Assembly: GCA_903900335.1 (NCBI GenBank)
Contig: CAIUMP010000017.1
Span: 113,516 to 177,515, forward strand
Reading direction: 5' to 3'
DNA from: an uncultured Ignavibacteriota bacterium
Lineage (GTDB): Bacteria; Bacteroidota; Ignavibacteria; Palsa-1295
Length of the DNA: 64,000 nucleotides
Part shown: positions 1 through 7,621 of the stretch, piece by piece
Position numbering within the stretch: position 1 is the stretch's first letter
How the letters are laid out: each line of letters begins with the position of its first letter
Notes under the pieces: generated by a model
The model's input: only the letters and a program-made list of their open reading frames with translations
Database searches by the model: none
What the model was told of the DNA's origin: nothing
Made by a program: the position numbers and the translations under genes

Positions 1-1
1 C

Positions 2-1066
2 CGTTCAGTTCTGCTCGATGGCGGTCTTGTCGTTGCAAGTGACGCGCTACACTCTGCCAATGGATTTGGTGGACTAGGGTTCGATCCCGAAAGGCATCTT
101 GATTTTGCCTCGCTTGCGCCTATCGTGCGTACGGAAACCACCCCGTATGGTCCTGGCCAGATGCTGGAGATCCACTTCTCCGATACAAGCGCACCCATCG
201 CCGGACATGTGGGAGTACGTGTCGCTGAAACGGCCTATGAGCTAAAGGCCGCTGCAGCCGCTAATACGTTCATTACACACTACGCATTCCTCCCTGGAAC
301 AGTACCTGCCCGGTTCGACGCCGGACTCTTCATGGATTGGGATATCGGACAGACTGGACTACAGGACACTGCATATTTTAATGCCGTTGACAGCATCTTC
401 TATATCTTCCGCAAGGATCCCTCGTATCCTTACGTGGGGATGAAGCTGGTTCATCCAGGAATTGGTGTCACCGCTACCCACTACGCGTTGAGGCTCGACA
501 CCGACGATGGAGGGATCACCTTTACAGACCCGCTCCACTTTACCTCCACCTACGAACACGGTGCTGACACGGCAACGGACAGTATCACATGGGCGTTGTT
601 CCAAAGCAACAAGCGCTCCGCTGGCGCAGGAGATGTGGCCGTACTTTTCGGCGATAAGGATCTTTCGTTGGCAAGCGGCTCGTCAGAGATGACGATGATA
701 CTCGGCTTCGGAGTCTCTCAAGCTGACGTACGATTGTCCCTCATCAATACGCAAGCTATCATGGAGGGACGCTCGGAAGTGGCATCGCGTGAGAAACTGA
801 CGCAACCTGAACTCGAGGTTTGGCCCGACCCTGTTACCAATGGTACCAGGATCGAAGTACTTGGCAGTGCAGCAGAAACTACTCTGGACGTGAGCCTGTG
901 GGATGCCATCGGTCGCTGTGTACGGCCAGAGCAAAGCTTGGAAAATGGCGGGAGAGAGGATCTATCCTGGCTGCCCGCCGGCATCTACACGGTGCAGGTT
1001 GTCGTAAGGGACCGCAGTTCGGCTCAGGAAGGGAAGCGTTTGTTCAGGACGATCGTCAAAGAGTAG
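2..1066 (+). CDS. Secreted protein with T9SS C-terminal sorting domain (5' partial)
   Basis: The reading frame is open from the window edge, so the N-terminus lies outside; the GTG at 125 is only an internal codon. The visible part is a beta-rich extracellular protein without a domain I can name. The last 80 or so residues form a type A T9SS sorting domain: a WPDPVTNG entry, a VSLWDAIGR strand, LPAGIYTVQV, and a short basic end in FRTIVKE. Proteins with this tail cross the outer membrane through the type IX system and are released or anchored at the surface. It ends 160 bases before ssb on the same strand. Function of the passenger part is unknown. Confidence 0.85.
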   Translation, partial: RSVLLDGGLVVASDALHSANGFGGLGFDPERHLDFASLAPIVRTETTPYGPGQMLEIHFSDTSAPIAGHVGVRVAETAYELKAAAAANTFITHYAFLPGTVPARFDAGLFMDWDIGQTGLQDTAYFNAVDSIFYIFRKDPSYPYVGMKLVHPGIGVTATHYALRLDTDDGGITFTDPLHFTSTYEHGADTATDSITWALFQSNKRSAGAGDVAVLFGDKDLSLASGSSEMTMILGFGVSQADVRLSLINTQAIMEGRSEVASREKLTQPELEVWPDPVTNGTRIEVLGSAAETTLDVSLWDAIGRCVRPEQSLENGGREDLSWLPAGIYTVQVVVRDRSSAQEGKRLFRTIVKE

Positions 1067-1226
1067 CGACCGACCAGCGAATTCCCCAACTTTCTTTCCG
1101 GGTAGCGGGTTGCAAGCTTTTCTACGGCATCCAATTTCTTCGTATATTGGATGCGTGTATGATGGGCACCTCCGCGATGCCGCACATCACAAGAAGTATT
1201 TTTATCGCATTCAAAGATCAAGCATT

Positions 1227-1736
1227 ATGGCAAAAAGTATGAACCGGGCCACGTTGATTGGCCACGCTGGCAAAGATGCAGAAGTCCGTTACACAGGTAA
1301 TGGCCGCGGGGTCGCGAGTTTCTCCTTAGCGACAAACGAGTCCTGGCAGGACAAGGCAACCGGTCAATGGCAAGAGAAGACCGATTGGCATAATATTACC
1401 GCGTGGGGTAAGCTTGCTGAGTATTGCGGTGAGCACGTTCGGAAAGGGAAGCGTTTGTTCGTTGAAGGGCCAATCCAAACACGAAGCTATGACGGGAAGG
1501 ATGGCCAGAAGAAGTACTTTACCGAGATCGTTGCAAACGAGGTTTCCGTAATGGAACCGGTAAGTTCTGCCGGTGGGCAAGGTGGTGCTCCTTATGAGGG
1601 TGGCGGCGGCCGCTCTTCCGATGGTGGCAACCAGGGTGGCTACCGTGCTTCAGCTCCTGCGCCGGCATCTGGTGGCTACGCCCCGCAGCCGGACTACGAG
1701 CCGCAGTCCGCGCCAATCGACGATCTGCCGTTCTAA
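1227..1736 (+). CDS. ssb: Single-stranded DNA-binding protein
   Basis: Binds single-stranded DNA during replication, recombination and repair. The 169-residue product begins MAKSMNRATLIG and has the OB fold over about residues 5-112, with the typical family blocks ATLIGHAGKDAEVRYT, TDWHNITAWGKLAEYC and VRKGKRLFVEGPI. A glycine- and proline-rich disordered linker follows, then the acidic tip DDLPF, the docking peptide for SSB partners. The frame is open upstream to 1110, but family alignment puts the start at the ATG at 1227. The gene stands alone and is followed by a strong hairpin terminator. Confidence 0.97.
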   Translation: MAKSMNRATLIGHAGKDAEVRYTGNGRGVASFSLATNESWQDKATGQWQEKTDWHNITAWGKLAEYCGEHVRKGKRLFVEGPIQTRSYDGKDGQKKYFTEIVANEVSVMEPVSSAGGQGGAPYEGGGGRSSDGGNQGGYRASAPAPASGGYAPQPDYEPQSAPIDDLPF

Positions 1737-1756
1737 ATATTGATCAGCTAATTTTC

Positions 1757-1787
1757 AAAAGGCATCCGTACCAAACGGATGCCTTTT
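1757..1787. terminator. Bidirectional Rho-independent terminator
   Basis: A perfect 12-bp stem (AAAAGGCATCCG pairing with CGGATGCCTTTT) around a 7-base loop. It lies between the convergent ends of ssb and the DUF2127 gene and has A/T tracts on both sides, so it can serve both strands. Confidence 0.85.
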
Positions 1788-1810
1788 CTGTAATTGGCAG
1801 GTAACCTTCG

Positions 1811-2305
1811 TCAGGATGCGCCTGCAGCGCGTCTCGCTCCGCGTCGGATCATTACGATCAGATAGACCACAATTACGATGTTGACAACGATCACTCCAGC
1901 TTTTAGTAAGCTGGCGTGCTCTGCGAGTTCATAGAACTCCAGGGGTAGGAATGATCCAGTGAGGATCGCCGTGAAATACTCTGCCCAACGCTTCCGCAGC
2001 CACAGTCCTACTCCTTCGATCGAGAAGAGCAGCGCATAAAAGAACGAACCTGCGGAAACAAGCTCCAACTCTCCGGGGCTTTCGCGGCCAGCCAACGCGA
2101 TCAGTTTGTGAAAGTAATAGTTGTGCGGATCAACCCCGAGCTGGGCCGTCCAGCCTGTTAGCGCACTCTCAACGTCTTTGTGCAGCACTGAAAGCGCACC
2201 GAAGGTAACAAGCACGAGGAGCAGGGCCTTTACCAACTTGAAGATCGCAATGATCCGCAGCCAGACGCGGTGTTGTTCGCTCTGCATCGTCTTCGTTTCG
2301 ATCAC
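1811..2305 (-). CDS. DUF2127-type integral membrane protein
   Basis: A 164-residue protein with four hydrophobic segments at about residues 16-40, 84-104, 112-130 and 135-158. The layout, with a polar loop after helix 1 and the segment YALLFSIEGVGLWLRKRWAE, fits the DUF2127 family. The molecular function of the family is not established. It starts two bases after the pfkA stop codon and is probably the last gene of a four-gene operon. The start MIETKT is uncertain by six residues, as another Met follows. Confidence 0.75.
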   Translation of the reverse strand: MIETKTMQSEQHRVWLRIIAIFKLVKALLLVLVTFGALSVLHKDVESALTGWTAQLGVDPHNYYFHKLIALAGRESPGELELVSAGSFFYALLFSIEGVGLWLRKRWAEYFTAILTGSFLPLEFYELAEHASLLKAGVIVVNIVIVVYLIVMIRRGARRAAGAS

Positions 2306-2307
2306 GC

Positions 2308-3279
2308 CTATGTCGCTAGAATGCGCGACATTTGAAAAAGCCCAAGGTCCAACTCTTTCTTCCTCGAAGCGACATGCTCAAGCGGTGTTTCGATGATCTC
2401 TCCCTTTCCAATGCCAATGAGAACACCTTGACGTCCCTGTGCAATTGCCTCAATAGCAGCAACCCCCAGCCGCGCTGCGAGGATGCGGTCGGAGGCGCTC
2501 GGCACTCCGCCGCGCTGCACGTGGCCTAAGATCGTGGTGCGGATACTGAATCCCAACAGGTCCTTATGTTGCTCCAGGTACTTCGAAAGCTCTGTTGCGT
2601 TGAGTGTCGCCCCTTCCGCAACCACGACCAGTGCATGATTCTTTCCACGGCGATATGCATCGAGAATGTCGTTAGCGATGCCTTCTGCGGAGGACTCCAC
2701 TTCCGGGATCACCACGTTTTCCGCCCCACCGGCAATAGCGCTCATGAGCGCCAGATAGCCGCACTTGCGGCCCATGACTTCCACCAGGATCGCTCGGTGG
2801 TGCGAAGAGGCAGTGACCTTCAGTCGGTCGATCGCTTCAAGCGCGATGTTCAGCGCCGTATCAACACCGAGCGTGATATCCGAACCATAGAGATCATTGT
2901 CGATCGTCGAAGCGATGCCAACAACGGGAAACCCCATTTTGCCCAGTTCGAACGCACCGGTCTGCGAACCATTACCGCCGATGACGACGAGTGCCTCGAT
3001 CTTGTACTCGCGCAAATTGCGCAAGGCCTTTGCACGGCCTTCGGGTGACCGGAAGTCCTCGGAGCGTGCGCTGCCTAAGAAAGTCCCCCCGTGCTGAATG
3101 ATGCCGCCGACGTCGCGCGCGCGAAGCCGGATCACGTCACCGGCGATCAGTCCTTGAAAGCCTTCGCGCACCCCGAACATTTTCATCTCCTTGTCGCAAC
3201 CGGCGCGGACAACGGCTCGGATCGCGGCATTCATGCCTGGGGCATCACCACCGCTTGTTAGTACTGCAATTCTGTTCAT
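2308..3279 (-). CDS. pfkA: 6-phosphofructokinase
   Basis: Phosphorylates fructose 6-phosphate to fructose 1,6-bisphosphate in glycolysis. The 323-residue length and collinear blocks match bacterial ATP-dependent PfkA: LTSGGDAPGMNAAIR at the N-terminus, GGTFLGSAR, the catalytic TIDND, VEVMGRKCG and LGHVQRGG near the end. Position 104 is Gly, as in ATP-using rather than pyrophosphate-using enzymes. Residue 103, the magnesium-binding Asp of the E. coli enzyme (GGDGS), is Asn here (GGNGS). The catalytic Asp of TIDND and the effector-site arginines near residues 21 and 25 are kept. The start ATG overlaps the arfB stop by four bases. Confidence 0.95.
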   Translation of the reverse strand: MNRIAVLTSGGDAPGMNAAIRAVVRAGCDKEMKMFGVREGFQGLIAGDVIRLRARDVGGIIQHGGTFLGSARSEDFRSPEGRAKALRNLREYKIEALVVIGGNGSQTGAFELGKMGFPVVGIASTIDNDLYGSDITLGVDTALNIALEAIDRLKVTASSHHRAILVEVMGRKCGYLALMSAIAGGAENVVIPEVESSAEGIANDILDAYRRGKNHALVVVAEGATLNATELSKYLEQHKDLLGFSIRTTILGHVQRGGVPSASDRILAARLGVAAIEAIAQGRQGVLIGIGKGEIIETPLEHVASRKKELDLGLFQMSRILAT

Positions 3280-3710
3280 TCGCCTTTGTAGGTTCGCATT
3301 TTCTTCTTTTCGCTTTCCTTCTTTTTACCCGCGAGCCGCTTTTCCACTGCCGAGCGTGAAGGTTTCGTCTTTTTCCGCTTCTTGGGTCGGTGCATCGCGG
3401 CCGCGAGCATCGCTTGCAATTTGTCTAATGCCGCATTCTTGTTCCTAAGCTGACTCCGGAATTCCTGCGAGGTCACTCGCAACACTCCGCTTGAATCAAG
3501 CTTCGTGCCCAGTCGACTGATGAGCCATGCGCGATCGAGCTCCGAAACACTCGGGGAATGCGCTAGGTCAAAGGTCAGCTCCGCCTGCGTAGAAGTCTTG
3601 TTTACATGCTGACCGCCAGGTCCGCTGGAGCGCACGAAGTCGATGGCGATCTCTGCCAACGGTATTCGAAGCGACTCTGTAATGATGAGTTGATTCTCGG
3701 AGTGATCCAT
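3276..3710 (-). CDS. arfB: Peptidyl-tRNA hydrolase ArfB (alternative ribosome rescue)
   Basis: Releases nascent peptides from ribosomes stalled on mRNA without a stop codon. This 144-residue protein has the class I release-factor core with GGQ at residues 32-34 in the block RSSGPGGQHVNKTSTQ, and a long lysine-rich C-terminal tail (KKRKKTKPSR onwards). In ArfB that tail inserts into the empty mRNA channel. It lacks the stop-codon recognition domains of RF1/RF2, which separates it from those factors. It overlaps pfkA downstream and the upstream membrane-protein gene by one base, so the three are translationally coupled. Confidence 0.93.
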   Translation of the reverse strand: MDHSENQLIITESLRIPLAEIAIDFVRSSGPGGQHVNKTSTQAELTFDLAHSPSVSELDRAWLISRLGTKLDSSGVLRVTSQEFRSQLRNKNAALDKLQAMLAAAMHRPKKRKKTKPSRSAVEKRLAGKKKESEKKKMRTYKGE

Positions 3711-4078
3711 CAGTGTGCGCTTGGAAAGAACACACGGACATAGCCCGCATATATCAGAAAGAAGATCACGAGGTGCAAACCCAGTCGCATCATCGCTCCA
3801 CCGGCCTTGTCCAGTTTCGAAACTGCATGCAGCGATTTCCTAATCACCGGCTCGAGGATCCGGATGGCAAGCGCAAACACTCCCAGAACTCCAACCATCA
3901 GCAGGAGTGCTTTCAGATAGGGTGAGAGATCAAGATGAGTGATGATATCCTCCATGATCCCCTCCGCCAAGCCGAGCAGTAACCCGGACTCCAATAGGAC
4001 CAATGTGCGCCGCGTAGGTACGGCCTTCATCGCTGAACTGGCTGTGCGGGATTGATTCGATTTCTTAGGGTGCGGCAT
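3710..4078 (-). CDS. Small integral membrane protein of unknown function
   Basis: A 122-residue protein beginning MPHPKKSNQSR. It has a basic N-terminus and three hydrophobic stretches (about residues 27-40, 52-75 and 97-116), the last ending in YAGYVRVFFPSAH. I do not recognise the family. The frame is open back to 4195, but the extension is polar and low-complexity, so the Met at 4078 is preferred. It is the first gene of the operon leading to arfB, pfkA and the DUF2127 gene. Confidence 0.6.
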   Translation of the reverse strand: MPHPKKSNQSRTASSAMKAVPTRRTLVLLESGLLLGLAEGIMEDIITHLDLSPYLKALLLMVGVLGVFALAIRILEPVIRKSLHAVSKLDKAGGAMMRLGLHLVIFFLIYAGYVRVFFPSAH

Positions 4079-4394
4079 AGTGGCTTCCGACGATCGTTGG
4101 GTAATCGAAAACGAATTGCGCAGTAGAACGCGAGAATACACTAAAATGACCCGCTGAAATTTTTGCCGGAGAGGGCGATGCTGATGCCGCTCCAAAGGGG
4201 ATGCGCATGCTCGGCTGAACTCGTTCCGATAGGGCTTGTTCCAAAGCGTTGGAAACTAAATCAACAGCAAAGCAATTCTTTATCATGAAAAGCGTCTCCA
4301 TTTTATTGTGGTGGGGCGGAGGGTCATAGCACAGCGTACGCTGACCGTCTGACCATTGCCTGAGTGTGCGTGTTCCTTAACCTGAAGTTAGAAT

Positions 4395-7172
4395 ATGATT
4401 TCCCCTTCAAAGACCATTGTGACTCGTATCCGCTATTTCCTCTCGCACATCAGAGTTGCCTCTGTGCTCGTGCTCGCTTCACTTTTAGGACTAGGCTCCT
4501 ACGCTATCAATGAAATCAATGCTCACCAAACAGGAATTTCCGGTCAAACGGAGAAAACCTCTTCCGGTCCCTCAGCTGGTTGTTGGTGTCATTGCCCGAA
4601 TCCTAGTTCTGCAACCACTGTGACGCTAACCACTTCCGGCGGATCGTCCCCGCTGACCGTTGGACCCAATAGCACGGTGCATTTCACTGTAACGGTGGCA
4701 AACAGCAACGGTACGGACAACTACGGCGGAGTGGACATCGCCACCTACAGCGGTACCGGACTCCTGCCTTCGGCCGGATTGCTTTCGCTGAATACGGAGC
4801 TAACACACGATTCACCGAAAGCTTTTTCGGGTGGTTCGGCTAGCTGGGATTTCGCCTACAGCACAGGTGCCGTCTCCGGCTGGGATACGATCTATGCTAC
4901 CGGCAATGCGACCAACGGCAATGGTAATAATGGTAATGGCGATTGCTCCGACAACTGGAATAATTCGCAAAAGTTTGTTATTCACATCATCGGTCCGGCG
5001 AAGAGAATGGCCCTGCGCGGAGCAGTATCTTTGGGTTCTGTAAGGGTTGGACAGCGTAAGGCGGACAGTCTGGCCATCAAGTCCGTTGGAGATCAGCCGA
5101 TCACTATCGCATCAAGCGCGATGAAGAGCGGTACACAATTCTCTTCTTACCCATCCAGTACCAATCGGGTGCTGGCTGTAGGTACGACCGAGATGGACAG
5201 CGTCTCCTTCGCTCCGACAGGCCGGGGTGCCTTCTCAGATTCTGTGATCTATACCACCAATTCCGACTCCCCATTGCAGCAGCGTTTTGCTGTGTATGTT
5301 TCGGGACAGGGAATTCAGGGAATCTTCAATTCCGGTGGAGTAAATTCAATGCCATTCGGGAATGTTCGTGTCAATATACCCACCAGATCCACACTGCATT
5401 ATTCTAACAGTGGTGATGACACCTTGACCCTTGCAGCGATTCCGACCGTCACCGGTTCTTGCTTTACACTCGCACAGCAGCCGCATGTTCTTCGTCTCGC
5501 ACCGGGGCAGGTGGACTCGGTGATTGTGCAGTTTAATCCGACATCTAAGATCGCGTACAGTGGCACGCTGACATTTACGGCAAGCGAGGGCGTGACAATT
5601 CCAGCGATATCGCTTTCAGGCACAGGGATCGGACCAACGTTTGCATCAGCCTCACTTCTCAGTGTTGGTGCTATCCGCGTCGGCAAGACCTTGCAAAGCA
5701 GCCTCCAATTCCGAAATGCCGGTACAGACACGCTGCACATTTCGGGAGTGACCATTTCTCAATCCGGTACGAAATTCACCGTTGTCTCCTTCGATCCCGT
5801 ATTACCGCCAAATTCCCTGGGCGCGCTTCATGTATCCTATACTCCGAATCTGGAGATGAATGATACGGCGCAGATACATTTCGCAACTGACGATGCCTCA
5901 AACTTGTCAGCGGTGGTTACGGCAGTTGGGTACGGAACGCTGCCACACATTGCTATGGCCGACAAGGACACGGTCGATATGGGGTCCATTCGTGTCTATG
6001 ATATCCAGACACGACCGTTCATCATTCTGAATAATGGTTCGGATGTGCTCCACATCACGAGCGCCACGGCGGGGCCAACTCCGTTCTCCCTGGCGGCCGG
6101 TGTTGACAGTGTAAAGGCAGGCGGATCCGATTTCGTGATGGTGAAATTCTCCCCCGCTGCGGCCGGTACATTCAAAGGGTCTCTGACGATCAATGGCGAT
6201 GATCCGAAAATACCCTCAACGACCGTGTATATCAAGGGCACAGCAATTAGCAGTGCGTTGAGAGTCCAGCCATCGACGATAGATTTCGGCACGATCCGAG
6301 TGCTCTCTACACTTGTCGATACCGTAACCGTTACAAATACGTCAGCTAGCCCGATCAAGATTCTGCACTACGACCAGTCAGGCTTCACGAGTATTTTCAA
6401 GATCGTTGATTCGTCAGCGCATACGGTTCCGGCGAATGGCTCCGTTAAGGTGCTCGTCAGCTTTACACCACCAGGGCAGATCTGCTATGCCGGGACGATC
6501 ACCCTTTCGACGGATGAGTCCGGGGCAGCAAGCCGCACCATAGGAGTGACAGGCTGCGGAGACGAAGGAGTGCTTGCAATGTCGCCATCGGCCTTGGATT
6601 TTGGAGTGGTTGATTCGGGAAAGAGCATTTTGCAAAGCGCCGAATTCCGCAACACGGGAAATTTGTCGCTTACAATTAAGTCAATTACGTTCTCCGGCTC
6701 TTCCGATTTTAGCTACAGCGGAGCGCAAATGCCGGTGACGATCAAGCCCGGCGGTTCGCTGCCACTGGATGTGATCTTCTCACCAACTTCGATCGGAGAG
6801 CATACAGGTGTGCTGGTCTCAACGCTTGATGACGAGACGACGATCGCCTTGCAACTCAGCGGCTACGGCGCTTCGCCGCTCAAAGCGGGTGTGGCCGGAG
6901 GAACCAGGACAATACTGAGTCTCATGCTTGCCCCAAATCCTGCTCAGGACGTCGTCAATCTCCATTTCTCGCTTCCGCTGGCCCCCACTCTGGAGCTTCA
7001 CGTCTTCGACCGGGCTGGTCGGGAGGTGCATACTTCCAACCTGGGTAAGCTTGGCTCCGGTGAACACTCGGCATCACTTGCAACGCAAGAGCTTCCCTCC
7101 GGCACCTACTTCGTCCGAGTTCTGGGCTCCAACGGGGAGCAGGTAACGTCAAGACTGGTGATCGAGAGATAG
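4395..7172 (+). CDS. Large T9SS surface protein: choice-of-anchor V-like domain, HYDIN-type repeats
   Basis: A 925-residue secreted protein. A hydrophobic signal/anchor lies near residues 20-42. Next comes a Cys-rich segment (GCWCHCPNPSS) and a beta domain with the ELTHDSPKAFSGGS and ATGNATNGNGN signatures of the choice-of-anchor V family, roughly residues 60-200. About six ASPM/SPD-2/HYDIN-like immunoglobulin repeats follow, each opening with a variant of FGxIRVGxTxxxxLxFxNxGxDTLxI. The final 80 residues are a T9SS type A sorting domain (LAPNPAQDVVNLHF, LPSGTYFVRVLG, RLVIER). Probably a structural or adhesive surface protein; no catalytic motif is visible. A strong terminator follows. Confidence 0.88.
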   Translation: MISPSKTIVTRIRYFLSHIRVASVLVLASLLGLGSYAINEINAHQTGISGQTEKTSSGPSAGCWCHCPNPSSATTVTLTTSGGSSPLTVGPNSTVHFTVTVANSNGTDNYGGVDIATYSGTGLLPSAGLLSLNTELTHDSPKAFSGGSASWDFAYSTGAVSGWDTIYATGNATNGNGNNGNGDCSDNWNNSQKFVIHIIGPAKRMALRGAVSLGSVRVGQRKADSLAIKSVGDQPITIASSAMKSGTQFSSYPSSTNRVLAVGTTEMDSVSFAPTGRGAFSDSVIYTTNSDSPLQQRFAVYVSGQGIQGIFNSGGVNSMPFGNVRVNIPTRSTLHYSNSGDDTLTLAAIPTVTGSCFTLAQQPHVLRLAPGQVDSVIVQFNPTSKIAYSGTLTFTASEGVTIPAISLSGTGIGPTFASASLLSVGAIRVGKTLQSSLQFRNAGTDTLHISGVTISQSGTKFTVVSFDPVLPPNSLGALHVSYTPNLEMNDTAQIHFATDDASNLSAVVTAVGYGTLPHIAMADKDTVDMGSIRVYDIQTRPFIILNNGSDVLHITSATAGPTPFSLAAGVDSVKAGGSDFVMVKFSPAAAGTFKGSLTINGDDPKIPSTTVYIKGTAISSALRVQPSTIDFGTIRVLSTLVDTVTVTNTSASPIKILHYDQSGFTSIFKIVDSSAHTVPANGSVKVLVSFTPPGQICYAGTITLSTDESGAASRTIGVTGCGDEGVLAMSPSALDFGVVDSGKSILQSAEFRNTGNLSLTIKSITFSGSSDFSYSGAQMPVTIKPGGSLPLDVIFSPTSIGEHTGVLVSTLDDETTIALQLSGYGASPLKAGVAGGTRTILSLMLAPNPAQDVVNLHFSLPLAPTLELHVFDRAGREVHTSNLGKLGSGEHSASLATQELPSGTYFVRVLGSNGEQVTSRLVIER

Positions 7173-7195
7173 GACATCCCGACCGAACTTTTCAC

Positions 7196-7233
7196 AAATC
7201 GCCGCCGTAACCAGTAGGTTTCGGCGGCGATTT
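7196..7233 (+). terminator. Rho-independent terminator
   Basis: Perfect 12-bp stem (AAATCGCCGCCG with CGGCGGCGATTT) around a 14-base loop, 24 bases after the HYDIN-repeat gene. Confidence 0.8.
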
Positions 7234-7395
7234 GAACTTTTACCAGCGAGCTATGCATGGCTTGGGGCACGTGTCGCACCGTCGGTCGTGGGTTGGGAGG
7301 GCTAAATTGGCGCACAATTCGCGAGGCGAGCCCAGTACACCCTGGTCTCTTTCAGAAAAATGGAACTCCTGGGGCCGAAAAACCATTATTCGCTC

Positions 7396-7471
7396 GCTTC
7401 CTTAGCTCAGTTGGTAGAGCAAATGACTCTTAATCATTGGGTCGCCGGTTCGAGCCCGGCAGGAAGCACCA
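7396..7471 (+). tRNA. tRNA-Lys (anticodon CUU), CCA encoded
   Basis: The cloverleaf can be drawn base by base. The acceptor stem is GCTTCCT with AGGAAGC, the D stem GCTC/GAGC around AGTTGGTA, and the anticodon stem AATGA/TCATT around loop CTCTTAA. Reading positions 34-36 as CTT gives lysine for AAG codons. The T stem is GCCGG/CCGGC with loop TTCGAGC. Discriminator A is followed by an encoded CCA at 7469-7471. It is a lone tRNA, with a terminator about 30 bases downstream. Confidence 0.97.
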
Positions 7472-7502
7472 GCGGATGAGCGATCATCCCGGATTCTACG
7501 CC

Positions 7503-7545
7503 AAAGGCGCAGTTGGAATGTTTTGCATTCTGGCTGCGCCTTTTT
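7503..7545 (+). terminator. Rho-independent terminator after tRNA-Lys
   Basis: Outer stem AAAGGCGCAG/CTGCGCCTTT with an inner GAATG/CATTC stem, followed by TTTTT. Confidence 0.85.
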
Positions 7546-7621
7546 ATTTCTGACGGATGTGGGGACCGATTTCTATCGAGAATAGGTACATCACACTCGA
7601 TAGCCGCTTCTCTCGCGGCGG

